A stretch of DNA of 15,667 nucleotides, taken from NCBI GenBank assembly GCA_023231425.1, contig JALNVI010000065.1:1-15667 (forward strand). Direction: 5' to 3'. Positions 1 through 6,880 of this stretch are shown one piece after another. Position numbers and translations under genes: made by a program. The DNA comes from Desulforhopalus sp. (lineage in GTDB: Bacteria; Desulfobacterota; Desulfobulbia; Desulfobulbales; Desulfocapsaceae). The number at the start of each line of letters is the position of its first letter. Position 1 is the first letter of the stretch. Below the pieces are notes generated by a model. It was given only the letters and a program-made list of their open reading frames with translations. It did not search any database and was not told where the DNA came from.

Positions 1-33
1 ATAACTTTTTGAAAAATTACGGGAAATTGAGAT

Positions 34-822
34 ATGTCTTTTATCCTTAATGCTATTGTCGATCGCAAGAAGGAGGAGGTTAAACTTCTCCATCATAATG
101 GAATTCAGATTCCCGTGGAGTTTGCCGATAAACCGGTGGACAAGCCGCGCGGTTTTATCACATCCCTGCTCAGTGCAAAGGGTGTGGGAATCATCGCTGA
201 GGCGAAGAAGGCATCGCCCTCCAAAGGCGTTATCTGTAAGCACTTCTTTCCGGTGGAGATTGCCCGCAACTATGAGAGGCAGGGTGCATCGTGTATCTCG
301 GTGCTTACAGACGAACAGTTTTTTCAGGGCTGTCTCCTCTATCTCATGCAGGCCCGGGCCGCAGTGAAGCTGCCGATTCTTCGTAAGGATTTTATTATTG
401 ATCCGCTGCAGATTGACGAAGCTGCCTGCTGCGGTGCCGATGCCATCCTTCTCATCGCCGCCATCCTTGAACAGAATCAGTTCGCGGACTATCACGATCA
501 GGCCGAAGAAAAGGGCATGGATGTGCTGGTCGAGGTGCATAATGAGGCGGAGTGTGAAATGGTCCTTGATACCAGCCGTCCGCGTCTGCTTGGCGTGAAC
601 AACCGTAACCTGGGCGATTTCACCGTTGATATTGAAACAACTTTTCGTCTGCAGAAAATGGTGCCTCCGGAGATTCCGCTGGTGAGCGAATCCGGGCTGA
701 CCAGTGTCGCCGATATGCAGCGTCTGCGAGATGCAGGTATTGCCGGAGCACTGATTGGCGAGACGCTGATGCGCGCGGGAGAAAAGAGTGAACTGCTCAA
801 GGCACTGCGGGGAACTGCATAA
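34..822 (+). CDS. trpC: Indole-3-glycerol phosphate synthase
   Basis: Makes indole-3-glycerol phosphate from the carboxyphenylamino-deoxyribulose phosphate intermediate, with ring closure and decarboxylation, in cytoplasmic tryptophan synthesis. The 262-residue length is normal for a stand-alone TIM-barrel IGPS. Family landmarks are all visible: E56 and K58 followed by KASPSKG (59-65) for phosphate and substrate binding, the catalytic lysine in LRKDF (K118), the catalytic Glu in VEVHNE (E167), GVNNRNL (187-193), SESG (218-221) and the phosphate-binding GETLMR near the C-terminus. The ribosome-binding site is weak (GGGAAATTGAG just upstream), but the residues after Met match the usual family N-terminus. 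The stop codon overlaps the trpF start by one base (TAATG), so the two are probably translated together. The rest of a trp operon may lie left of the window, which holds only 33 bases before this gene. Confidence 0.97.
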   Translation: MSFILNAIVDRKKEEVKLLHHNGIQIPVEFADKPVDKPRGFITSLLSAKGVGIIAEAKKASPSKGVICKHFFPVEIARNYERQGASCISVLTDEQFFQGCLLYLMQARAAVKLPILRKDFIIDPLQIDEAACCGADAILLIAAILEQNQFADYHDQAEEKGMDVLVEVHNEAECEMVLDTSRPRLLGVNNRNLGDFTVDIETTFRLQKMVPPEIPLVSESGLTSVADMQRLRDAGIAGALIGETLMRAGEKSELLKALRGTA

Positions 823-1517
823 TGGCGAAACCAGAAGCAGACTTTGTGGCAATCCGTACACGGGTAAAATTCTGTGGCATGACGAGACTTGAAGATGCTC
901 TTGCAGCGGCAGATGCGGGCGCGGATGCTGTCGGATTCATCTTCTATGCGAAGAGCCCGAGATATATCGAGCCAGAGAAGGCAGGAAAGATTGCCGAAAA
1001 ACTGCCGCCTTTTGTCAACCGGGTCGGGGTATTTGTTGATGCAGCGCTGGATGAAATTGAGCGGACGGTAACTCTTGCCCGGCTCACGGCTGTCCAGTTG
1101 CACGGCAGCGAAAGCGTGGAGTTTTGTGCCGGGCTGCGGCAACGAATGCCGCTGCTGACCCTGCTCAAGGCCTTTCGTGTGGGAGAGACGAGTTCGGCGG
1201 CTGATTTTGTGGATTACAATGATGTGGTGGATGCCTTTCTGCTGGATACCTTCGTCAAGGGTGAAAAGGGCGGCACCGGGCATTGTTTTAACTGGGAACT
1301 TGTGCAGAAGCTGCAGCTTGCCAGACCTTTTTTCCTTGCCGGCGGGCTGAATCGTGGCAATGTCGTCCCCGCCATGATGCAGCTGGGACCTTACGGTCTT
1401 GATCTCAATTCCGGAGTTGAGAGTGCACCCGGAGTCAAGATTCAACAGGAGATTGTACGGGTAATGCTTATCGTACGCGAGGTAAACCGGGAAGCAGACG
1501 ACCAGGCGCAGCATTGA
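822..1517 (+). CDS. trpF: Phosphoribosylanthranilate isomerase
   Basis: Catalyses the Amadori rearrangement of phosphoribosylanthranilate, the step just before TrpC. The 231-residue protein is a TIM barrel with the expected catalytic pair: C18 in KFCGMT (general base) and D142 in LLDT (general acid). Other family signatures are GFIFYAKSPRY (38-48), VGVFVD (68-73), VQLHG (91-95), KGGTG after D142, LAGGL and GLDLNSGVE near the C-terminus. About ten residues before the KFCG strand are extra compared with compact family members. The start ATG overlaps the trpC stop. Its last 50 bases overlap the 3' end of the convergent RlpA-like gene, so the C-terminal dozen residues are encoded opposite that gene's tail. 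Identification is secure. The exact start is supported by the overlap rather than by a separate Shine-Dalgarno sequence. Confidence 0.96.
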   Translation: MAKPEADFVAIRTRVKFCGMTRLEDALAAADAGADAVGFIFYAKSPRYIEPEKAGKIAEKLPPFVNRVGVFVDAALDEIERTVTLARLTAVQLHGSESVEFCAGLRQRMPLLTLLKAFRVGETSSAADFVDYNDVVDAFLLDTFVKGEKGGTGHCFNWELVQKLQLARPFFLAGGLNRGNVVPAMMQLGPYGLDLNSGVESAPGVKIQQEIVRVMLIVREVNREADDQAQH

Positions 1518-2340
1518 GCGGTGGTGACTCTTGTTCTTTGTCATAGCGCACGATAAAGGCATCATTATAGCCTTTGTGAAGAAGTCTGCGTTCCGCATCC
1601 TCTGCCCGGTTCAGGGTGTGACCCACATAGACCCACAGGCGGAATAATTTCTGTTCTTCCCTCTTCCAGCAATAGACCATGGTGTGGTGTCCGGCCTCCT
1701 TAAAACGTTTTGCCAGCGTCTCGGCATTGCCCCGATACTGGAAAGCACCAATTTGCACGAAGTAATCTCCCTGCTGAATATCGTCGTAAATCAGCACCGC
1801 GCTGCCGTCTTTTTTTTGCTGAAATTTTTTTGCCAGTGCAATAATCTCCACCCGCATTGTTCCTCTCTGCAAGATCCCCAGGGCCTTCGCTGCCGTATGG
1901 CTCAGGTCGATAATCCTGCCGCGGACAAAGGGCCCGCGATCATTGATTCGCACTACCACCTTCCTGTTATTCTCCAGATTGTGTACCAGCAGCATGGTGT
2001 TCATCGGTAGAACCTTGTGCGCTGCGGTCATCTGCTGCATGTCGTAGATTTCGCCGTTTGAGGTCTTATGACCGTGGAAACCGGGTCCATACCATGAGGC
2101 GATACCCTGTTTCGTGTAGCCTTCAGAGGAGGGGATGGGATAGTAGGTCTTGCTGTCGATGACGTAGGGGCGTTGCGTGGCAGGGCTCTTCTTTGCCTGG
2201 ACCACCGACAGCAAACCGAAAAGTACAAGGGAAAATACCGCGCCTGCGAGAGCAAGAGAGCGGAAGGGGGTGCCGGGCAAGATCAATCCGAAGAGGAAGG
2301 AACAGGCATGGTGGGGGCATTTTCCCGATATATTTTTCAC
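1468..2340 (-). CDS. rlpA: RlpA-like septal ring lytic transglycosylase with SPOR domain
   Basis: RlpA proteins cleave denuded glycan strands of peptidoglycan and are drawn to the division septum by a SPOR domain. Here residues about 28-49 form a hydrophobic signal or anchor segment, without a lipobox cysteine, so it is probably periplasmic or membrane-anchored rather than a lipoprotein. The double-psi beta-barrel spans about 79-168: GIASWYGPGFHG, then TAAH (H108), NDRGPF (D134) and RIIDLS (D145), matching the conserved catalytic-site region. The SPOR domain is about 192-266 and starts with YFVQIGAF. The start is GTG at 2340, nine bases after the stop of the cytochrome gene, so the two are likely co-transcribed. 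There is no clear Shine-Dalgarno sequence, and an internal TTG start is possible. The proline-rich tail after residue 270 lies opposite the end of trpF and may be a recent readthrough extension. Confidence 0.9.
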   Translation of the reverse strand: MKNISGKCPHHACSFLFGLILPGTPFRSLALAGAVFSLVLFGLLSVVQAKKSPATQRPYVIDSKTYYPIPSSEGYTKQGIASWYGPGFHGHKTSNGEIYDMQQMTAAHKVLPMNTMLLVHNLENNRKVVVRINDRGPFVRGRIIDLSHTAAKALGILQRGTMRVEIIALAKKFQQKKDGSAVLIYDDIQQGDYFVQIGAFQYRGNAETLAKRFKEAGHHTMVYCWKREEQKLFRLWVYVGHTLNRAEDAERRLLHKGYNDAFIVRYDKEQESPPLNAAPGRLLPGLPRVR

Positions 2341-2349
2341 GACCGCCGG

Positions 2350-3840
2350 TTACTTTTTTTTACGGACTGGTGTGGCTCGAGTCCAGATGTGCTGCTCTGC
2401 CTCAGAATCTCCTTCATGGCGTTGGAACAACTTGATACGCTCAAGGTACTGCGATCCGGCAGGGCCCGTGGTGTGAGGGGTGTAGGGCTGATATTCCCCA
2501 CCGTCGGGATGAGAATTTGCACTGTCGATACGCAATTCACCATTTTTATCTATCCAGGAAATTTGGTAGTCGAGCAGCGGACGCACGGTAGTGATGGTTC
2601 CATCGGCACGGCGGCCGAGTTGAACCTCTTTCCAGCGTCGCATGAGAAAACCCTTATACCATACTCCAGGCATCGCTTTACCGGTAATTTTATCGGTCAT
2701 GGCGAACGGAAATCTTTCCCCTCTGGAGTTATCGCGGGTCTGTATGATCCGCTCCACCTCCGAACTGCCCTGGATGGCGAGGTTGAGAAACTGGTCGTAG
2801 TTTTGGGTATCAGAACGGAGATAATGCTTCTCCATATCGTTGAAACCCCACTGAGCATGGCAGACCTGACAATCCACCTTCTTCATAAGGTGCGCCGGGT
2901 TTTGCATCAGGGGCAGCGGGTGAATCTGCCCGGTGTGATCAGTAAAGGTAAAGGAACCGTTCTCAGCTTTTACTCCGCGGGGAAGGGCTGCCTGCAGTGA
3001 TTCGCCCTCGTGGCAGCTGGTGCAGGAGAGGCTTTCCCCCCTCTTCATGAGCTCGCTGCCGCTATGGCAGTCGATACACTGCATCCCCTTCTGCTGATGG
3101 ATGTCTGGTGTGAGCTGGATATATTCAACCCCCCACGGACGTGCAGCGGCGGCCTCATCGCTGGTCCACCAGGGGGTTCGATATTCTGGTTTGAAGTCAG
3201 GTTCAAAATGGCCATGGTAGTCAGCACCGACATAATTGCCATAGTGGCAGGAGAGGCACTGTTCATCCCCCGGCTGCTGGAAGGAGTGCGGTGTGCTTGA
3301 ACCCTCTTTCAGCTGCATGTGGCAGGCTGCGCAGCCAACTCCGTGACGCACGGCGGAGTATTCGTCTCCAGGGGAGAAGATGTGACAGTGGTAGCAGCGG
3401 CGGCGAAGGAGATCATCAGCAAGTTCCAGCGGAGTCTGTGGATTTGCATGGGGCTTTACCTCGGCAAAGCTCTGTACCTTATCTGGTGCATCGTAAGCAT
3501 TGCGGAAGAGATTGGTGGCTGGAGCGAGAGTATAATGGCTGGTGTGGGGCAGGGCGGTAACAATCCCTTTATGGCACGTTCCGCATTTTTCATTCATTTG
3601 ATCGGGACTGGCCGGGCGGGCTATAAGGTTATTGTGAGCTTTTTCCTTCTTGTCTGTCCTGTCTTTTCCATCATGACAGGTGGTGCAGGAGAAGTTGTGC
3701 GAGGTGTCCATGGTTTTGTCATATCCTTCATGGCAGGAGAGACACCCTGAGTTTTCCTCGTCGGAACAGCCCGCAAGAGTGAGGATTGATGCAAAAAACA
3801 GGAGTATTATGGCGCGATTGAAGATACGTTTGGCTGGCAT
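2350..3840 (-). CDS. Nine-heme cytochrome c lipoprotein
   Basis: Predicted exported electron-transfer protein of 496 residues. The N-terminus is a lipoprotein signal: basic start, hydrophobic stretch 10-23, lipobox LAGC with the lipidated C25. Nine CxxCH heme-attachment motifs follow, at C33, C52, C86, C149, C170, C195, C255, C273 and C324. The first two are only 19 residues apart and right after the lipid anchor. Many non-motif histidines could serve as distal ligands. Residues 329-496 carry no heme motif and contain the stretch GFLMRRWKEVQLGRR, so the protein appears to have a heme domain plus a separate heme-free C-terminal domain. Multiheme lipoproteins of this kind in Desulfobacterota act in periplasmic or outer-membrane electron transfer. 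The specific partner and acceptor cannot be told from this sequence, and no cytochrome maturation or redox-complex genes adjoin it. The next gene in the same direction is the RlpA-like gene. Confidence 0.9.
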   Translation of the reverse strand: MPAKRIFNRAIILLFFASILTLAGCSDEENSGCLSCHEGYDKTMDTSHNFSCTTCHDGKDRTDKKEKAHNNLIARPASPDQMNEKCGTCHKGIVTALPHTSHYTLAPATNLFRNAYDAPDKVQSFAEVKPHANPQTPLELADDLLRRRCYHCHIFSPGDEYSAVRHGVGCAACHMQLKEGSSTPHSFQQPGDEQCLSCHYGNYVGADYHGHFEPDFKPEYRTPWWTSDEAAAARPWGVEYIQLTPDIHQQKGMQCIDCHSGSELMKRGESLSCTSCHEGESLQAALPRGVKAENGSFTFTDHTGQIHPLPLMQNPAHLMKKVDCQVCHAQWGFNDMEKHYLRSDTQNYDQFLNLAIQGSSEVERIIQTRDNSRGERFPFAMTDKITGKAMPGVWYKGFLMRRWKEVQLGRRADGTITTVRPLLDYQISWIDKNGELRIDSANSHPDGGEYQPYTPHTTGPAGSQYLERIKLFQRHEGDSEAEQHIWTRATPVRKKK

Positions 3841-3909
3841 GGGCAGGTTTCGTTACGGGTTAACAAGCGGACAAAAGGATGATTTTTAGAGCCTTATATT
3901 GCAAATTGG

Positions 3910-3938
3910 TTGAATTTTCAACTCCTACCTGATATATG
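3910..3938 (+). promoter_or_regulatory. Sigma-70-like promoter for tRNA-Thr
   Basis: A TTGAAT -35 box (3910-3915) and a TATATG -10 box (3933-3938) are separated by 17 bases. This places the start near 3945 and gives a leader of about 34 bases before the tRNA, which is typical. The -35 box is inside a short palindrome, GTTGAA-TT-TTCAAC (3909-3922). It was assigned by eye against the consensus only. Confidence 0.4.
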
Positions 3939-3978
3939 TTGTGCCGCAAACGGGTATATCTCATTTCCGTGCAACCAT

Positions 3979-4054
3979 GCCAGCATGGCTCAGTTGGTAG
4001 AGCGGCGCTCTCGTAAAGCGCAGGTCAGCGGTTCGATTCCGCTTGCTGGCTCCA
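3979..4054 (+). tRNA. tRNA-Thr (anticodon CGU)
   Basis: A complete 76-base cloverleaf. The acceptor stem GCCAGCA pairs with TGCTGGC; the D stem is GCTC/GAGC; the anticodon stem is GCGCT/AGCGC around the loop CTCGTAA; the variable loop is AGGTC; the T stem is AGCGG/CCGCT around TTCGATT. The anticodon CGT (4012-4014) reads ACG, so the tRNA is threonine. The 3' CCA (4052-4054) is encoded in the DNA. All stems pair perfectly. It stands alone between the cytochrome gene and the exonuclease gene, with its own promoter-like sequence and terminator. Confidence 0.98.
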
Positions 4055-4062
4055 GTATATTC

Positions 4063-4101
4063 AAGGCTCCCGGAGATTCTTCTCCCGGAGCCTTTTCCTT
4101 T
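4063..4101 (+). terminator. Rho-independent terminator after tRNA-Thr
   Basis: The left arm AAGGCTCCCGGAGA and the right arm TCTCCCGGAGCCTT pair over 14 positions with one C-C mismatch and a TTCT loop. The right arm runs into TTTTCCTTT. It starts nine bases after the tRNA CCA end. The repeat copy beginning at 4102 directly abuts it. Confidence 0.88.
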
Positions 4102-4274
4102 AGGGTACATCAAAGAGTCACCCATCTTCTTCGTTGCAGTCAAAAAATTATCCTCCGACAAAGCGAGGAACGAGACGTCGAGGTAAGCGTTAGACTCCGA
4201 TATCAATTATGGCTGTAATAAATTTTCTCCTGTGTCTCGAATATGAATGAAATACCAGGTTTTCAAGGTCTCCT
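4102..4274 (+). repeat. Dispersed repeat family, copy A (full length)
   Basis: A 173-bp copy of the non-coding repeat found five times in this window. It begins with a degraded left terminus (AGGGTACATCAA), continues through CCCATCTTCTTCGTTGCAGTC, TCCTCCGACAAAGCGA and GGCTGTAATAAATTTTCTCC, and ends with TCGAATATGAATGAAATAC and the right terminus TTTTCAAGGTCTCCT. Compared with copy B it carries an extra stretch of about 17 bases near 4184-4200. The right end stops exactly at the TAA of the exonuclease gene (4275-4277, - strand), so the repeat is its immediate 3' flank. Confidence 0.85.
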
Positions 4275-4838
4275 TTACTGCATGGCAAAAAGCGTTCTGT
4301 TCATTTTCTGAATACGAACCATGATCAAGGCACAGGCCCTTGCATCGCTCAGGGCGTCATGGTGGTTGAGTTCGATGCCGAGATATTTTGAGACGGTCGG
4401 CAGCTTGTGGTTGGGAAGCTTTGGAAAGACTTTACGGGAGAGCTGAACAGTGCAGGTTGTGGCAAGAGGAGGAATCGTGATGCCGTATATTTCCAGACTT
4501 TTGCGCAGGACCGTGTGGTCAAACACTGCATTATGGGCGACAAAGGGGCAAAACTCCTTCATGATGATGTTCATGCCATTATCTTCCCAGAGTTCGGCGA
4601 TGGTAGGGGCGTTTTGCGTCATCTCCGGGGTAATGCCGGTGAGCTCGATGTTGAAGCTGTTGAATTCGTTCCCTGGAGGATGGATAAGAGACTGGGCTTC
4701 ACCGATAATATCGCCAGCTTTCACAAAGACAATCGCTACGGAGGAGGCACTCTCCATCGAACTTGAGGCGGTCTCGAAATCAAGTGCCATGAAATCGGCT
4801 TTTTCGGCGAGCTGCATGGTGTTTCTAAAACTGGTCAT
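4275..4838 (-). CDS. DnaQ-like (DEDDh) 3'-5' exonuclease
   Basis: A 187-residue protein with a complete DEDDh nuclease core: ExoI D20-F-E22-T, ExoII HNAVFD (102-107, D107), and ExoIII H160-DALSD165. In this family these residues bind two metal ions and remove nucleotides from 3' ends of DNA or RNA. Spacing and length fit stand-alone family members related to the Pol III epsilon subunit. There is no clamp-binding or GIY-YIG extension, so it cannot be assigned as the replicative proofreading subunit, oligoribonuclease or RNase T. An AAAAGAG purine stretch sits before the ATG. It lies on the same strand as dinB and sppA, separated from sppA by repeat copy C. Copy A begins at its stop codon. Confidence 0.88.
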   Translation of the reverse strand: MTSFRNTMQLAEKADFMALDFETASSSMESASSVAIVFVKAGDIIGEAQSLIHPPGNEFNSFNIELTGITPEMTQNAPTIAELWEDNGMNIIMKEFCPFVAHNAVFDHTVLRKSLEIYGITIPPLATTCTVQLSRKVFPKLPNHKLPTVSKYLGIELNHHDALSDARACALIMVRIQKMNRTLFAMQ

Positions 4839-4885
4839 CTCTTTTTTTTTCTCTCAAATAGTGGTTGCAGGGGAACGTGTACTCC

Positions 4886-4975
4886 AGAGAACCTTGAATA
4901 ATCGCCCATCTTCTTTGCTACAGCCAGAAAGGTCCCTCGAATATGAACAAAATACAAGCTGTTTCAAGGTATCCT
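4886..4975 (+). repeat. Dispersed repeat family, copy C (internally deleted)
   Basis: A 90-bp copy between sppA and the exonuclease gene. The left terminus is AGAGAACCTTGAATAA, followed by CGCCCATCTTCTTTGCTACA (matching copy A) and then a jump to the right block TCGAATATGAACAAAATACA and the terminus GTTTCAAGGTATCCT. The middle of copies A and B, from the TCCTCCGACAAAG block to the TAATAAATTTTCTCC block, is missing. The first 25 bases align without gaps to the first 25 of copy A. Confidence 0.85.
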
Positions 4976-4997
4976 GAAGTACTTTTTTTCAATCTTT

Positions 4998-6854
4998 TCA
5001 GCGTATCGGCCGTATTCCCGGGTCCCATGAGTAAATACCCTTCGGATCATTGAATTGTCCCAGTGCGCTGTCAACTGCGACGGAATGCTGTTTCTCCAGT
5101 TCGCTGACAACCCGGCCGAGTTGATTGCCGAACATAAAGGTGGTGACGTTTGCCCTGGCTGAACTGAGGAACTGCATGAGTTTCTCTTTCATGCTCTGTT
5201 TCGGACGAATGAGGATGGGCTTCGGCTGGACCTTCGCGAGTGTCCCCGCTACGGTGATGGCCCGCTGCATGTCCCCCAGTTCGTCAACAAGGCCGAGCTG
5301 CTTTGCCTCTCTTCCCGCATAGACTCGGCCTTCGGCTATTTGTGCGACCCTGCTCACGGGGATATTCCGACCGCTGGCGACGATGTTGAGGAAACGATTA
5401 TAGGTGTTTTCTACCGAGAGCTGAATCATCGACTGCATGTTTTCCGACAGTGGCTGCACAACGTTTACCCCTGCAGCGAGGGGCGTGGTGCCCACGCCGT
5501 CGCTGTGCACGCCGATGGCGTTCAAGCTGTCGCTGAAGTTGGGCAGGACGCCAAAGACCCCGATGGATCCGGTAATGGTGGTCGGGCTGGCGATGATTTT
5601 GTCCGCACTGGCAGAGATCCAGTAGCCGCCCGAAGCGGCCATGGAGCCCATGGAGACGACAATCTTTTTGCCACTCTTCTTCAGTTCCAGCAGCTCTTCA
5701 CGAATTACTTCCGAGGCGAAGGCTGAACCGCCGCCGGAGTTGACCCGCAGTACGACTGCCTTGATATTATCGTCAAGGCGCGCATCTTTGAGCATCTGAG
5801 CGAGGGTGTCACCGCCGATCTGTCCTGTTGGAGCCTTGCCATCAATAATCGTTCCTTCGGCAATGATAATACCGATATTACCCTCCAGTCCGTCGAAGCT
5901 GTGGGGAACACCTCCCTCCTTGAGATATTGGTGCAGGGAGATCAATTCCATATCTTTCCCGGCAACTTTCGTTATCTCATTTAATATTTGCGGGCGGGTG
6001 GCGAGCATATCCACCAGCCCGGCACCTCTGGCAACTTCGGCACTGTCTCCGTTGAGTTTCTCAAGATTAACCTGCATATTTTCGGTGTAGAGCTGCAGAT
6101 CATCGGGCTTTAACCTGCGATTGGCGACCACGTGGCGGCTGTAGTTTCCCCAGAGCGAATCAAGCCACTGCATCGACTGCTCTTTGTCGGCGGTGGACAT
6201 GTCGTTGCGGAGCAGTGGTTCAATGGCGGATTTATAGGTGCCAACCTTGAAGATGTAATATTTCATCTTCAGCTTGTCGATTGCGTCTTTGAAGTAAAGG
6301 GAGTAGCGCCCCAGACCAAAGATATCAACTGAACCCATGGGGTTGAGCATAATGGTGTCAGCCCAGGAGGCGAGATAATAGCGGCCCTGAGTGTAGCTGT
6401 CGGCCCCGGCCAGCACTTTTTTCCCTGAGGAACGGAAATCCTTCAGCGCTTCACCGATAACAGTGAGCTGATTGAGGGAGGCTCCATCCATCTTGCTGCT
6501 GTCGAGGAAAATGGCCTTGATGCGTTTATCGTTCTTTGCCTGGTGGATGGCATCAAGAATATCCTGCAGGCATGTGTTGGCGTCATCGGAATCGCTGAAA
6601 TCGGAGAGCAGGGCGGAGAGTGTGTCGCTGGAAATCTCCTGTTCGACAATATCTCCGGTGATGTTGAGCTGCAGCACAGAGTTCGCAGGGATCTTTGAGA
6701 CTGCAGTTTCTTTATCTTCACGAGTGAGCAGAGCTGCTGCCACTGCAATTACGCAGATTAGCAGGACAACGTTAAGGATGCTATGACGGATGAAGGTGAA
6801 AAAATTGTCTGCATATTTCAGTATTTTCCAGATGGCTTTTAACAGGTCTTTCAT
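4998..6854 (-). CDS. sppA: Signal peptide peptidase SppA, 67K type (protease IV)
   Basis: Inner-membrane serine protease that degrades leftover signal peptides. A hydrophobic segment lies at about residues 25-42 from the chosen start. The duplicated ClpP/crotonase-like fold is complete. The N-terminal domain carries GRYYLASWAD and the catalytic lysine in GTYKSAIEP (K208); the C-terminal domain carries the nucleophile in VNSGGGSAFASE (S377), forming a Ser/Lys dyad as known for E. coli SppA (K209/S409). The chosen ATG (618 residues) has GAGAATAAG upstream and places the lysine almost at the E. coli position. An upstream ATG at 6893 in the same frame would add 13 residues and overlap the end of dinB. 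The asparagine-serine-glycine of the active site has Gly where E. coli has Pro. It is probably co-transcribed with dinB. Confidence 0.94.
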   Translation of the reverse strand: MKDLLKAIWKILKYADNFFTFIRHSILNVVLLICVIAVAAALLTREDKETAVSKIPANSVLQLNITGDIVEQEISSDTLSALLSDFSDSDDANTCLQDILDAIHQAKNDKRIKAIFLDSSKMDGASLNQLTVIGEALKDFRSSGKKVLAGADSYTQGRYYLASWADTIMLNPMGSVDIFGLGRYSLYFKDAIDKLKMKYYIFKVGTYKSAIEPLLRNDMSTADKEQSMQWLDSLWGNYSRHVVANRRLKPDDLQLYTENMQVNLEKLNGDSAEVARGAGLVDMLATRPQILNEITKVAGKDMELISLHQYLKEGGVPHSFDGLEGNIGIIIAEGTIIDGKAPTGQIGGDTLAQMLKDARLDDNIKAVVLRVNSGGGSAFASEVIREELLELKKSGKKIVVSMGSMAASGGYWISASADKIIASPTTITGSIGVFGVLPNFSDSLNAIGVHSDGVGTTPLAAGVNVVQPLSENMQSMIQLSVENTYNRFLNIVASGRNIPVSRVAQIAEGRVYAGREAKQLGLVDELGDMQRAITVAGTLAKVQPKPILIRPKQSMKEKLMQFLSSARANVTTFMFGNQLGRVVSELEKQHSVAVDSALGQFNDPKGIYSWDPGIRPIR

Positions 6855-6880
6855 TCTTATTCTCTTTTGTGGGGGGAACG

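Noticed and set aside
498..1598. 366-codon open frame on the - strand opposite trpC/trpF
   Set aside because: It lies fully antisense to two certain genes; its translation is low in family-like motifs and rich in Ser, Arg and His, as expected of a shadow frame.
2173..3000. 275-codon + strand frame over the RlpA-like and cytochrome genes
   Set aside because: It is antisense to the signal-peptide region of the RlpA-like gene and to heme-motif coding sequence, with no recognisable domain.
4063..4274. Hairpins and repeats after tRNA-Thr as a prophage or island attachment site
   Set aside because: No integrase gene and no second copy of the tRNA 3' end is seen in the window; the hairpin is an ordinary terminator.
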